A stretch of 64,000 bases of DNA from Sphingobacteriales bacterium (GCA_016700115.1 CP064999.1:1488001-1552000), one strand, 5' to 3'; shown: positions 44,911 to 54,953, counted from the first letter of the stretch. Numbers and translations: made by a program. Notes: generated by a model from the sequence alone, not told the origin.

Positions 44911-47900
44911 ATGTACCACCGCCTGATTTTAGTTTTTTTTCTGATGCTGACGGGCATACTTCGTTTTTCTGAAAGCCGGGCGCAGGGATTTTACACCGAT
45001 TTTGGTAAAAATCGCGTGCAATATCACGACTTTATATGGTCATACTACGAGTCGTCCAATTTTATGACCTATTTTTATCAGGGGGGGCACGACATCGCCA
45101 AATTTACCGTGCAATATGCCGAACAGAGCATTGGTGAAATAGAAAGCCGGTTAGAATATCCTGCCAATACCAAAATAGAAATCATGTTGTACCACAACCT
45201 GTCGGACCTGAAACAGTCCAATATCGGGTTGGGAATTGAGCAAAACAACACAGGGGGAGTTACCAAAATTATCGGGAACAAGATATTTATCCATTTTGAC
45301 GGAAATTTTAAAAATCTCGAGCGAAAAATCCGGGAAGGGATAGCAAGGGTATTGGTACAAAAGATGGTTTTTGGCTCTACGATTCAGGAGATTTTGCAAA
45401 ATGCAGTGCTGCTAAATCTGCCAGATTGGTATGTAAACGGGTTGGTTGCTTATATAGGACGGGATTGGGATACAGAATTGGACAACCGCCTTCGAAGAGG
45501 CATGTTAAACAATGAGTTTGAACGGTTCGACTTGTTGACCGGTGAAAATGCCACTTTTGCCGGTCATGCGTTGTGGTATTATATCTCTCAGGTGAATGGC
45601 CCCACCGCAATTCCAAACCTGTTATATCTGACACGGATTAACCGGAGCGTGGAAAGCGGATTTTTATTTGTATTGGGCAATACGGTCAAAGGTACTATTC
45701 AGGAATTTAATGACTATTACCGAACCCAGTTTTTAGCCGAAAAAAACAGCCGCATCTCCCAAAACCCCGATGAAGCTATTCTGAAAACAAGTAAAAAACT
45801 GCAGCGCAGAAATGTGATGTTGGATGAGGTTAAAGTAAGCCCCAACGGAAGGTATATCGCCTATACCACGAGTGAAATCGGAAAACATCTCGTTTACCTG
45901 TTCGATACGCAGGAAAACAAAAAACAGGTTATCCTCCGCAACGGGTTTAAATCGCATAGCCTCGCCTTTAACGACCGGTACCCCTTGTTGGCCTGGGACC
46001 AAAAAAGCGAGCAACTTGCTGTTGTATTTGAACGGCGCGACCAAATCAAGTTTTTGCTCTACAACCCAACCGAAAAGACACAGACGTTTACCAACGACAT
46101 CACCAAGTTTCAGCAGGTAACCGGTATTGCTTTTACCAACGACCCCAACAAAATGGTGTTTTCGGCCGTTCAAAATGGCCAGCCGGATATATTTATGTAT
46201 TATATCCCCAATACCAAGGTTACTAAAATTACAGACGATTTTTACTCAGACCTTCAGCCCTCCTACATAAAGCTTCGGGACAAAGAAGGGCTTTTGTTTA
46301 TTTCCAACCGCAATAACGACACTTTAAAAACAGAAAAAATGGACACCATTTTGCCCCTGCGCAATTTTGATGTCTATTTTTACGACCTGAAAACCCCCGA
46401 TCGCGAAACCGATACCCTAAAGACCCTTGTGCGGGTTACCGATACCCCTTTCGACAACGAGTGGTTGCCCATTCAATACGACAGCACCCATTTTACCTTC
46501 CTTAGCGACATGAACGGCATTAAAAACCAGTATGTTGCCTATTTCGACAGTATCTATCTTCGGACAGACTCCAAAGTATTCTTTAAAGACTCCACCGTTC
46601 TGAACCCTTCCTATCCTTTGGATTCTCTCTTCAACATAGGGCTGATTGATACCATTATCAAAACCGAAGTATATAAAACGATTTCGGTGTCGTTTCCTGT
46701 CAGCAATTTCAGCCAAAGCAATCTTGAAACAGATGTTGCCGTAAAAAGCGGAGAGCAGGTGCAGTTGTTTTTTGATCAGGGCCAATATCAGCTTTATAAA
46801 AAACCATTGTCCGCAGAGGCCGGAAAAGCAAAAGTTCCGCTTTCGAACACCCCTTACCGCCTGCAACTCGAAAACCGCGAAAAGGCACGCATTAAAAATA
46901 AAGAGCAAAAAGAAGCCTTAGTCAAACAAACTCCACCTATCAGCGTAACGGAAGCAATAAAAGCGATTCCCGACAATAGTCAGCAACAACAACCCACAAA
47001 AATGGAGGTGCAGGAGCCTGTGGTTAAACCCATCCCTTCCGATACCATAGATATCGAAAATTACTTTTTTCAGAGCGAATTTGACTATTACAATACCAAA
47101 GAAACGGTTTCTGAAAAACCCGCAGAAACTTTAAAACCTGCGCCTGCAACCGTACCTGCCATTACGGGTAAAACAACGGAGCAAACCGAGCCTCAGCCTG
47201 TTTTCAGACGTACCGCAATCCGGCAGTATTTCACCCAGTTTTATATTGACCAGATTGCCACCCAATTGGACAATACCATTATTTATACACCCTACGAAAA
47301 CTTTAGCCTATCGCCGGTTACGTTTAGTATGCCCGACCTTGGCGGTTTGTTCAAACTCGGAATTACCGACCTGATGGAAGACAATAAAATCATCGGTGGT
47401 TTTCGTATTCCGCTCGGTTTGGGTGGTTCAGAATATTTTTTAGAATACCGTGCTTTGCGCAAAAGGTTAGATAAAAAGATTTTTGGCTACCGTAAGGCTA
47501 TCAAAAACAACTACACCATCAACAATATTCCCGATACGCCGGAGTTTACCGTTACTGCCAAAAACATCACCAATATTCTGCAATATTCGCTGAGCTATCC
47601 TTTTGATATCAACACAAGTTTGCGCGGTCATATCGGTTTGCGACATGACAGAATCGTGTTTCTCGCTTCAGACCGAATCTCTTTGTTGCTTCCCGATATT
47701 TATGAAAACTGGCTGTATGCCAAAACCGAATATGTGTTTGACAACACCCTCGACGTAGCGATGAATATCCTGAACGGAACCAGATATAAAGTATATGCAG
47801 AAGTTCACAAAGCATTTGAGGGAAATATCAGCGACCGCGATGTGTCGTTCAAATTTAAGGATACCGGATGGATGGGAATAGTAGGTGCTGATGCAAGGCA

Positions 47901-48486
47901 TTATACGCGGGTTCACAAACAAATTGTTTGGGCAAACCGGGTGGCTTCTGCCATGTCTTTCGGCACCAAAAAGATGGTTTATTATCTGGGAGGCGTTGAA
48001 AACTGGATGATTTTTAATCCCGAAAAACAGTTTGACAGCAATACTCCCGTTGACCTCGAAGCGGGATATGCTTTTAAGGGGCTGGCGACCAATATGCGGG
48101 GGTTTAAACAAAATATCAGAAACGGAACCAGCTATCTGGTGTTGAACAGCGAATTGCGGATTCCGGTAATTTCCTACCTATCTCCTGCCCCTATACGTTC
48201 TGAACTGTTGCGAAATTTTCAAATCATTGCCTTTGCCGATGCCGGAACTGCCTGGGAGGGAATTTCACCTTTTGACGAAGACAACCAGTACAGTGTGGTT
48301 ACAATCGGAACTCCTCCGGTTGAGGCGGTGGTCAAATATTTCCGAAATCCCGTTGTTGCCGGTTATGGTTTGGGGGTTCGAACCAAACTATTGGGCTATT
48401 TTACGCGGTTAGATGTGGCATGGGGTTTAGACAGTGGTGCAAGAACCCCGGCTCAGTGGTATTTTTCGATGGGACTGGACTTTTAA
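44911..48486 (+). CDS. WD40-like propeller plus outer-membrane beta-barrel protein
   Basis: A 1191-aa secreted protein with a signal peptide (to about residue 24). An N-terminal peptidase-MA-like region (FYTDFGKNRVQYHDFIWSYYES...IFIHFDGNFKNLERKIREGIARVLVQKMVFG) lacks an HExxH zinc motif. A TolB/PD40-type propeller follows (about 300-560: VKVSPNGRYIAYTTSEIGK, LLFISNRNNDTLK), then a Pro/Gln-rich linker (660-780), and a C-terminal outer-membrane barrel (about 830-1191) ending in the aromatic FSMGLDF and resembling the Omp85/BamA surface-antigen barrel. The fusion of a periplasmic propeller with a barrel is seen in Bacteroidota. The role is probably outer-membrane biogenesis or transport. Confidence 0.7.
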   Translation: MYHRLILVFFLMLTGILRFSESRAQGFYTDFGKNRVQYHDFIWSYYESSNFMTYFYQGGHDIAKFTVQYAEQSIGEIESRLEYPANTKIEIMLYHNLSDLKQSNIGLGIEQNNTGGVTKIIGNKIFIHFDGNFKNLERKIREGIARVLVQKMVFGSTIQEILQNAVLLNLPDWYVNGLVAYIGRDWDTELDNRLRRGMLNNEFERFDLLTGENATFAGHALWYYISQVNGPTAIPNLLYLTRINRSVESGFLFVLGNTVKGTIQEFNDYYRTQFLAEKNSRISQNPDEAILKTSKKLQRRNVMLDEVKVSPNGRYIAYTTSEIGKHLVYLFDTQENKKQVILRNGFKSHSLAFNDRYPLLAWDQKSEQLAVVFERRDQIKFLLYNPTEKTQTFTNDITKFQQVTGIAFTNDPNKMVFSAVQNGQPDIFMYYIPNTKVTKITDDFYSDLQPSYIKLRDKEGLLFISNRNNDTLKTEKMDTILPLRNFDVYFYDLKTPDRETDTLKTLVRVTDTPFDNEWLPIQYDSTHFTFLSDMNGIKNQYVAYFDSIYLRTDSKVFFKDSTVLNPSYPLDSLFNIGLIDTIIKTEVYKTISVSFPVSNFSQSNLETDVAVKSGEQVQLFFDQGQYQLYKKPLSAEAGKAKVPLSNTPYRLQLENREKARIKNKEQKEALVKQTPPISVTEAIKAIPDNSQQQQPTKMEVQEPVVKPIPSDTIDIENYFFQSEFDYYNTKETVSEKPAETLKPAPATVPAITGKTTEQTEPQPVFRRTAIRQYFTQFYIDQIATQLDNTIIYTPYENFSLSPVTFSMPDLGGLFKLGITDLMEDNKIIGGFRIPLGLGGSEYFLEYRALRKRLDKKIFGYRKAIKNNYTINNIPDTPEFTVTAKNITNILQYSLSYPFDINTSLRGHIGLRHDRIVFLASDRISLLLPDIYENWLYAKTEYVFDNTLDVAMNILNGTRYKVYAEVHKAFEGNISDRDVSFKFKDTGWMGIVGADARHYTRVHKQIVWANRVASAMSFGTKKMVYYLGGVENWMIFNPEKQFDSNTPVDLEAGYAFKGLATNMRGFKQNIRNGTSYLVLNSELRIPVISYLSPAPIRSELLRNFQIIAFADAGTAWEGISPFDEDNQYSVVTIGTPPVEAVVKYFRNPVVAGYGLGVRTKLLGYFTRLDVAWGLDSGARTPAQWYFSMGLDF

Positions 48487-48511
48487 GCTAAAAACTTAAC
48501 TTCCTGACGGC

Positions 48512-49360
48512 ATGAAGCAGAACCGGATTTTATGGCTTAAAATTCTCTGCTTCTGTGTTTTTTCAGGCAGAGCCTGGCAACACCTTCGCTGGGATGCACC
48601 TTACAGAGCTTTTTTGTGGAGCGAATCCTTGTTGTCGCCCTTGTTTAAGACATTTGGCCGATCCTGGCAATATTACGTTTCAAATTCAGATGCTTTCATT
48701 GTTTCCGGCATAAAGGTTGCCGGTGTTTTTTTTGTTTTGGCAGCCGTTTGTAGTTTAATTGCCGCCCCGTTTCGCCGCCTGCCCCGTATTGTTTTACCGG
48801 TTGGCGGTATCATGCTGTTTGTTTTGGCATTGATGTATTGGAAAGAAAAAAGTTTCTTAATGGGCGAACTCTTAGAATATTCCGCACAAGTTGCCTGCCC
48901 CTGGTTGTTGTATGCATCGGTCTATCGTTCGGAAGTCGGCTTTGCTCAGATAAAAACGGCAATAAAAATAGCGGTTGCCCTGACTTTTCTCGGACATGGT
49001 TTGTTTGCGATTGGCTATTACCCCGTGCCCGGATTTTTTCAGCAAATGATGGTCAATACTTTTGGATGGTCGGAGATCACCACAAAACACTTTCTTTTTG
49101 TAGCCGGAGTATTGGATATTGCCGTAGCGGTTGGAATTTTTTTGCCATACATAAAAACCCCTCTATTAGTTTATGCAGCCGGATGGGGCTTTATCACGGC
49201 ACTGGCGCGCATCGTAGCCAACTACAATTCAAATATTCCGCTGTATTCTTTAGACCTGTGGCTGTTTGAAGTCATCTACCGCCTTCCGCACGGGGCTTTG
49301 CCCTTACTGCTCTTGTTCATTGACCGCGACAATAAGGAGCCGGTCAAAGGACTAAACTAA
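48512..49360 (+). CDS. DoxX-like integral membrane protein
   Basis: A 282-aa protein with at least six predicted membrane helices, beginning 25 bp after the previous gene, so probably the second gene of a pair. No strong catalytic motif is seen. The region ALTFLGHGLFAIGYYPVPGFFQQMM...VAGVLDIAVAVGIFLP resembles the DoxX/SURF4-type fold. Function is unknown. No terminator is visible after it; the next feature is a decayed gene. Confidence 0.6.
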   Translation: MKQNRILWLKILCFCVFSGRAWQHLRWDAPYRAFLWSESLLSPLFKTFGRSWQYYVSNSDAFIVSGIKVAGVFFVLAAVCSLIAAPFRRLPRIVLPVGGIMLFVLALMYWKEKSFLMGELLEYSAQVACPWLLYASVYRSEVGFAQIKTAIKIAVALTFLGHGLFAIGYYPVPGFFQQMMVNTFGWSEITTKHFLFVAGVLDIAVAVGIFLPYIKTPLLVYAAGWGFITALARIVANYNSNIPLYSLDLWLFEVIYRLPHGALPLLLLFIDRDNKEPVKGLN

Positions 49361-49404
49361 ACAAAAAACCCATTAGATAGTTTGGATATTTAATATCGAA
49401 TATT

Positions 49405-49412
49405 TAACTTTG
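49405..49412 (+). promoter_or_regulatory. -7 box upstream of the OGG-fold remnant
   Basis: TAACTTTG, a full TAnnTTTG match, about 190 bp before the GTG that opens the remnant. It may be a relic of the original gene's promoter. Confidence 0.35.
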
Positions 49413-49600
49413 TCTGTCTTATTCTTGGCCTTGTTTATAAGAATGGTTAAACCAAAGTTTGCTCCTGCAAAGATTGCAGTTCATTGTTTTCGGGAGTTGA
49501 CCAACTTGCGGATAAGGCGGAAATAAACCCAAGTATGGAATTGATAAAGGTTGAGTTGTACTTATGCGGTTGTTATCGGTCAGCTTAAAAGGCGAAACGA

Positions 49601-50055
49601 GTGAATATTGACAGTTACAAAATATTAATCTCAAGCCTTTCTGTAAGACAACAAAGTTTTACAACAAAACGAACGAATTGGACAAAAGCTGAGAGTGAAA
49701 TTCAGGGGCTAAAAAATCTCATGACAAATTGTTTGGCGGCAACAAAACTTTAACAATAAGCCGTCAAGACATCTTTGAAAGAAACGAACCAAGAGAAGCA
49801 ATTATCAATACAATTTATTGGAGCTACACAGCAGGAATGCGTGGAAATCATTTTGTAAATATTCTCAAACACATAGATACAATTGAAAACGCCTTGCAGA
49901 CATTAAGAGAAAAGTCAAATCCGACAACCAACGACTTTAACGAACTGACATTAACTTTTAATAATGTTGCAGGACTTGGAATATCTACTTACAGCAAACT
50001 ACTTTACTTTTTCAAAATATCATTTAACGGCAATCCTTGCCTAATACTTGACTAA
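49601..50055 (+). pseudogene. Frameshifted, truncated OGG-fold DNA glycosylase remnant
   Basis: Two reading frames join into one protein. From GTG 49601 the first frame gives VNIDSYKILISSLSVRQQSF and on to KNLMTN, ending at a stop at 49751. The other frame continues from 49729 with LFGGNKTLTISRQDIFERN, YWSYTAGMRGNHFVNILKH, and GLGISTYSKLLYFFKISF, ending LILD at 50055. The join needs a one-base shift near 49727. The Gly-Leu-Gly-Ile-Ser-Thr helix-hairpin-helix region resembles OGG-fold 8-oxoguanine glycosylase-like proteins, which normally continue past this point, so the 3' end is missing too. It sits at the left edge of the BREX island. The family call is moderate. Confidence 0.55.
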
Positions 50056-50117
50056 CTTCTTCAAGTTGCTTATCACTTAGTAATCTTAAATGTTTTTTCT
50101 TTGTCATGCTTCAAATT

Positions 50118-52166
50118 TTACTCCCCTAATACCGATTTCTGTAACAACGTTTGACTATTGCCATAAAAAGGCACATCTGTTTTTCCAAGTATTAATGTTG
50201 GAAGGGTGCTGATTTCGGATAGGTTTTCCATTGGTACTAATACTGTTTTAGCTCCGTTTTCTGAAAGCATGGTTACTTTATCTGCGAAATTCAATGCTCT
50301 TTCTACTGCACCGCCAATGGAGAGATTACCCAAAACTGCAAGTCCGGGTTTGAGGTTCTTTTTGTAGATAGCTGAAATGATAGCAATATAAACTGCACTT
50401 CCTATTCCACCGCTTATATATGCTCCCAATAGATTGCTGATTTGGATATTTATGTCGTAACCTGATAAGGAGTGCTGCTCGTTTAGAATGCTTCTTTCGT
50501 TAGCTCTTAGGTAGTTGTATGTGTTCTTGATGTTTTCTTTAACTTCCTGACTGCTTGTTCCCGTTACATTCATTTTTCCTGAACCTTTCAAAGCTACCAC
50601 TTCAATTTTAACTAATGCATTTCTATCGCCATCGCTTGTGGCTGTGTAACACACTCCTGGTGATAAAGGGTTGGATTCAATTAATGATGAGCCTTTTTCT
50701 TCTTGCAGACCAACAAAGATTTCTTCCTGTGTTTCTTTATCAATGTATGAAAAATTGGTATCCCAAAACTCCATACCACCAATTCGTTTTAACTGCTCTT
50801 TTACCCTTCTTCGCATTTCCATTGCAATCACCAAATATTCTCTAATATCTTCTTTGGTGTACTCACCATCTGGGTGGAGTAGTTTAATGAAGCCCGAAAC
50901 AATTCGCCTTACTGATTTAGAATCCCGTTGCTTTAAATGTGAACCTAAGGAGAAATACTTATCGAGAGCATCATAGAAAGTTGTTTTCCTTTGCGACTTT
51001 AAGATTTCTGAAAAGAAATCGGTACTGAAACCAAAATGCTTGGTGAAGTTTGATGGGCTGAATTTTGTGATTTCCCAACCCGGTAAAAACAAATTGATTC
51101 GGTCTAAAAATGCGGTGTCGTGATTAACTTCATCTGATAGCGGACTGAACAAATGTGATGTCTGCAAAACGGTTTCAACCGGTTGATTGATGTTGCCATT
51201 AAGGATTACAGACGCTGAACCTGATATTTCACCGCCTTTGGCTCTGGAGAATGAACCTGATTCCATATAGTCTTTCATCAATGGAATGGCATCACGGTCT
51301 TTGAACAATTTATCGGTACTTTCATCAAAGCAAATGGCATCCCATAAGCCCACTGCACCTACTCTGCCTGTGGTGTTGTTTACAAATAATTGAGCTACTG
51401 AACCTTGACCACCTGATATAAGTATAGCATAAGGGGTTATTTCTTTGTAGATATAAGATTTACCTGATGAACGAGGACCCAACTCTACCATATTGAAATT
51501 GGCTTCTACCAATGGAATTAAGCGGCACATCAACAGGGTTAGTTTTCTATCGTCTAATCCTTCGCTGTATGGCTCATAACCTGCACTTCTGAGCAACAAT
51601 TTTTTCCATTCATCCTTACTAAACTCTTTACGCTTTTCTGATATTTTGGTGTTATCAAATGTGGATAGCTGTATGGGCTTGATATCTCTAACCAAAAATG
51701 GATAAACCGTATTGCCAACTGTTATCATAGGATCGTATTCCATCTCTATGATTGCCCAAATACCACCTAAAAGCAATTTCTCGTGACTTTTTACCAAATC
51801 ATCGCTGATGTTGGCTTTCTTGATATTGCTGTTGCTGATATTCGCCCAATAGCGGTCTCTTTGTGGGTCTAATTCCACTGAAATTTTATCAATGATTTTG
51901 TAGCGACCTTTCTCCCTGAGCTTTGACTGTATCAAAGTGCTTTCTTCGGGGTTGATGTAGTGGTTGCGAAGTATGGTTTTTACATTTTCCATTCCTTCTT
52001 TCAGCTTTTCTTCATCTTCGGTGCTGCACGTATTGGCCAATAAATACTCCAACACAAAGGCTGGAACATTTGCACCACCTTTGATGATACCCACGAGGTC
52101 TTTCTTTACAACAAAGCCCCTAAAGTGGTCTAATGCTTTTTTATCTAAGTCGTCTAATATTATCAT
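50118..52166 (-). CDS. brxL: BREX protein BrxL (Lon-like ATPase)
   Basis: 682 aa from ATG 52166; a TTG two codons upstream lies in the repeat tract. The N-terminal region resembles the BrxL DUF4357/MCM-like fold, followed by an AAA+ domain with Walker A GPRSSGKS (about 230-237) and a Lon-protease-like C-terminal domain (LSGYDINIQISNLLGAYISGGIGSAVYIAI). In type 1 BREX systems BrxL is required for phage exclusion and assembles as a DNA-binding hexamer or double hexamer. It is the last gene of the cluster, and 199 bp of heptamer repeats separate it from the previous gene. Full length and intact. Confidence 0.93.
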   Translation of the reverse strand: MIILDDLDKKALDHFRGFVVKKDLVGIIKGGANVPAFVLEYLLANTCSTEDEEKLKEGMENVKTILRNHYINPEESTLIQSKLREKGRYKIIDKISVELDPQRDRYWANISNSNIKKANISDDLVKSHEKLLLGGIWAIIEMEYDPMITVGNTVYPFLVRDIKPIQLSTFDNTKISEKRKEFSKDEWKKLLLRSAGYEPYSEGLDDRKLTLLMCRLIPLVEANFNMVELGPRSSGKSYIYKEITPYAILISGGQGSVAQLFVNNTTGRVGAVGLWDAICFDESTDKLFKDRDAIPLMKDYMESGSFSRAKGGEISGSASVILNGNINQPVETVLQTSHLFSPLSDEVNHDTAFLDRINLFLPGWEITKFSPSNFTKHFGFSTDFFSEILKSQRKTTFYDALDKYFSLGSHLKQRDSKSVRRIVSGFIKLLHPDGEYTKEDIREYLVIAMEMRRRVKEQLKRIGGMEFWDTNFSYIDKETQEEIFVGLQEEKGSSLIESNPLSPGVCYTATSDGDRNALVKIEVVALKGSGKMNVTGTSSQEVKENIKNTYNYLRANERSILNEQHSLSGYDINIQISNLLGAYISGGIGSAVYIAIISAIYKKNLKPGLAVLGNLSIGGAVERALNFADKVTMLSENGAKTVLVPMENLSEISTLPTLILGKTDVPFYGNSQTLLQKSVLGE

Positions 52167-52170
52167 ATTC

Positions 52171-52369
52171 AATTAGGAATTAGGAATTAGGAATTAGGAA
52201 TTAGGAATTGGGAATTAGGAATTGGGAATTGGGAATTAGGAATTAGGAATTGGGAATTAGGAATTGGGAATTAGGAATTGGGAATTAGGAATTGGGAATT
52301 AGGAATTAGGAATTAGGAATTGGGAATTAGGAATTAGGAATTAGGAATTGGGAATTAGGAATTGGGAAT
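52171..52369. repeat. Heptamer tandem repeat (GGAATTA/GGAATTG), about 28 units
   Basis: A continuous run of 7-bp units GGAATTA and GGAATTG on the plus strand. It fills the gap between brxL and the 114-aa gene and encodes the last residues (IPNSQFLIPNS) and stop codon of that gene. Confidence 0.95.
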
Positions 52370-52671
52370 GATTTGGGCAATTTGTATTCTGAACGAATAT
52401 TTCTCAAAATTTGAAGTACATCTGTGTATCGGACTGCCCTGCTCCAAAATTCATCTTCAGTTATTTCCAAAGCGTCTAATGTACTAACTGAGATGAAATA
52501 GGGCTTTGAGATGATTGATTCAATTTCATCCATTGCCTTTTCACGAAATTCTTCATTAGTGGCATAAATGATACGATCCATCTTAATCTGAATCCAACCG
52601 TGTCTGAGGTTCACATCATTTTCTGAAATGTATTCTTTGAGATTATCTATTATCCATTCACTTGAAACCAT
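52327..52671 (-). CDS. Small uncharacterised protein of the BREX cluster
   Basis: A 114-aa acidic protein of unknown family (MVSSEWIIDNLKEYISENDV...ITEDEFWSRAVRYTDVLQILRNIRSEYKL). The last 13 or so residues (PIPNSQFLIPNS) and the stop codon are encoded by the heptamer array, so the native C-terminus may have been replaced. It lies between pglZ and brxL; another heptamer tract (52683-52710) precedes it. It may be a regulator or an inhibitor-like accessory gene of the island, but nothing in the sequence shows which. Confidence 0.6.
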   Translation of the reverse strand: MVSSEWIIDNLKEYISENDVNLRHGWIQIKMDRIIYATNEEFREKAMDEIESIISKPYFISVSTLDALEITEDEFWSRAVRYTDVLQILRNIRSEYKLPKSFPIPNSQFLIPNS

Positions 52672-52682
52672 TGTTATATTTT

Positions 52683-52710
52683 TAATTCTTAATTGTCCAT
52701 TTGTAATTGG
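52683..52710. repeat. Short heptamer tract
   Basis: Four consecutive 7-bp words TAATTCT, TAATTGT, CCATTTG, TAATTGG between the 114-aa gene and pglZ. They are degenerate relatives of the larger heptamer arrays. Confidence 0.65.
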
Positions 52711-54951
52711 TTAAAAGAGGCCGCCTAAATCTCTGGCATTTGATTTTTTGATTTTGACTGAATCCATTTGTTCCTGACTGTTGGCATCAACTACTACAGC
52801 AATTATTTCATTATGACCACCGAATGAAAAGTCGAATGACTGTGTTGCACCGGGTTCAATAGTGATTATGTTACTGCTGCTGTATGTGATGTTGTTGGCA
52901 TATAACAGAACTTGTATTATCCTACTTGCAGAAAACAAGTCGTCTGCTTTAGCAGTGGCTTGAATTTTCAAGCCAAACAATTCTCCTGTTACTTCGATGA
53001 GTTCCTTTTTGTTGGCAATATTTACTTCCAGCCCTTTGGTAGGAGGTGCGTCTTTGCTGAAAACAAAGTTCGGTATGATGATTTCTTGCGGTGTGAAACC
53101 ACCGTGAGAAAATCCGTAAACGCCTTTAGATTTAAATGGTCTATGACTTTTGGCTGCATATACATATTTAAACTCACTGTAGGTTTTTTCGAACGGAATC
53201 CAATCTGTACCAGACTGATTCTCGGTAGTGCGAATGAATCGTTCATGTACTTCTTTTTTACCTGAAACAATTGGGTCTATTTTATCAGCTTCATCCAATA
53301 AGCCTGTCAACACAAAACCGTGGTCGGTTACTAAGTGAACCTGATGATAGCTCATATTGAGCAACAATTGTATTTTTTCGGTCAGCACAATTTCAAACTC
53401 TCTGAACAATTTGATAGCACCCATTTGCAATTTTTCTCCGGCACTATCAATGTCTTTGTAAGTTAGCACCAGATAATCTGCTTTGATACCGTAATGCAAG
53501 GCTTCTAAATTCATATACATGATTTCCTTTCCGGTGCTTTCTGACAGCCTTTTTTCTCTGTCTTTATGCAATGGAATTACTTCGTTATTACCTACGTACA
53601 AAGCACTCATATTATGCTCTGTTTCTGAGGGCATATCGGCCAACATTACATCTAATGACACCTTACACTTCTGCTGTAATTGCGAAGCAATGAAGGCAGC
53701 TATTTCATAGCGAACACCATCCCCAACAATGATGGCTGTACCCGGCTTTGCTTGTGCAATCAATTTAGGTAAATAGCCTTGTTGGTTGGATTGGTATTGG
53801 TTGCTGCAATCAAACCAATGCTGTAAAAGTTCGTGATTTAAGCTTTCGTAATGCTCCTGAATGGGGCGAACAATGTTTTCTTCTTGTAAAAATTCTGCAT
53901 AGATATTACGAATTGCTCTGTCTGCTTTATGAAATTGCGTTGTATAAAATGACGATACCTTTTCTAATGAATTACAATGAGCCAAAGGCTTATTGTCAAA
54001 TTCAAAAAGTGTAATCACATCATCCCACCATTTCGGAACAAAGTTGGTTGCTTTACGGCTTTTTATGCGGTGATGTAGCTTTTGAAGCTTTTCCTTGACG
54101 AAAACTTTATCTCTAAAATTAGCTGTGATTTGCAGGAGCTGTTTTTTATCAATTGTCGCAAAGCAATGGTCAGGATGAACATTCCAAATATTCAGATATG
54201 GGTCAACTTTATAAGTATTTATGTATTCTTGTAGTGCTTTTGAATACGTGTGGCTGTCTAACCATTTGTGATAAATACGAAGTAGCTCAGGCGAAACATC
54301 ATTATTGACCAAGCTTGAAAATAAATGATTGACTACTTCTGTTGCTAATGTTTTGGCTGGTACTTTGCGATAAGTTTGACCAATTAGTTCAAATAATTTT
54401 TCTTCAAATAGCCGTTTAACATCTGCTTCTTTGTCTTTGAAAAAACCTTCAGGATTACTTAGAAAAGGAATTAACTCATCTTCGATGGAAACCAATTCTT
54501 CTAAGTTTTGCAATATCTTTTTCCACCAAGCAAGGTCTTTGCCTATGCCTAATTTGGCAGCCGTTAACAGCATTGGATTTTCCAGTGTGATTTGATGACC
54601 TGTACTGGTAAATAGTTTCTTACGCAACCACTCCACAGGATTGGATAAATCTACACAACCGTGAGTGAAGCAATAGTCAAATAAAAAGCTCAATTCTGTT
54701 ATTGGGCGGTTAACATAGAAAACTACTTTTTCCACTTTGTGCTTACTTTCTGCTTCATAGCGTAGCATCAATTCTTCCTTGATACGCTGCCATTCTTCTT
54801 TGTTGGAAGATTCGGTTTTGAGTATAGTGTAGTGCTGCTTTTCAATGTAGGGCAATAAGTAGGCATACTCACCTGATGGGTCTATTATGACCACTCTATT
54901 GCGGTGTGCAATGTGTTTTTCTATATCTTGTATGATCCAGTTGTCAGTCAT
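52711..54951 (-). CDS. pglZ: BREX phosphatase-like protein PglZ
   Basis: A 746-aa BREX core protein of the alkaline-phosphatase superfamily. Metal and active-site motifs are spread along the C-terminal half: VGDGVRYEIA, then LADMPSETEHNMSALY, the DHG of VTDHGFVLTG, and YGFSHGGFTPQEIIIP. In type 1 systems PglZ is needed for both defence and host methylation and is reported to show nuclease-type activity in some homologues. The start codon at 54951 directly abuts the heptamer tract. The protein is intact and of normal length for the family. Confidence 0.93.
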   Translation of the reverse strand: MTDNWIIQDIEKHIAHRNRVVIIDPSGEYAYLLPYIEKQHYTILKTESSNKEEWQRIKEELMLRYEAESKHKVEKVVFYVNRPITELSFLFDYCFTHGCVDLSNPVEWLRKKLFTSTGHQITLENPMLLTAAKLGIGKDLAWWKKILQNLEELVSIEDELIPFLSNPEGFFKDKEADVKRLFEEKLFELIGQTYRKVPAKTLATEVVNHLFSSLVNNDVSPELLRIYHKWLDSHTYSKALQEYINTYKVDPYLNIWNVHPDHCFATIDKKQLLQITANFRDKVFVKEKLQKLHHRIKSRKATNFVPKWWDDVITLFEFDNKPLAHCNSLEKVSSFYTTQFHKADRAIRNIYAEFLQEENIVRPIQEHYESLNHELLQHWFDCSNQYQSNQQGYLPKLIAQAKPGTAIIVGDGVRYEIAAFIASQLQQKCKVSLDVMLADMPSETEHNMSALYVGNNEVIPLHKDREKRLSESTGKEIMYMNLEALHYGIKADYLVLTYKDIDSAGEKLQMGAIKLFREFEIVLTEKIQLLLNMSYHQVHLVTDHGFVLTGLLDEADKIDPIVSGKKEVHERFIRTTENQSGTDWIPFEKTYSEFKYVYAAKSHRPFKSKGVYGFSHGGFTPQEIIIPNFVFSKDAPPTKGLEVNIANKKELIEVTGELFGLKIQATAKADDLFSASRIIQVLLYANNITYSSSNIITIEPGATQSFDFSFGGHNEIIAVVVDANSQEQMDSVKIKKSNARDLGGLF

Positions 54952-54953
54952 TT

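Noticed and set aside
49420..49600. Possible integron attC-like or mobile-element end upstream of the OGG-fold remnant
   Set aside because: The GTTGTTATC word has no convincing paired partner and no integrase gene is visible in the window.
50024..50107. A 27-codon minus-strand frame resembling a double-glycine leader (LSDKQLEEVS)
   Set aside because: It lacks the Gly-Gly cleavage site and any transporter or peptide gene nearby, and it overlaps a decayed gene; more likely a truncated remnant.
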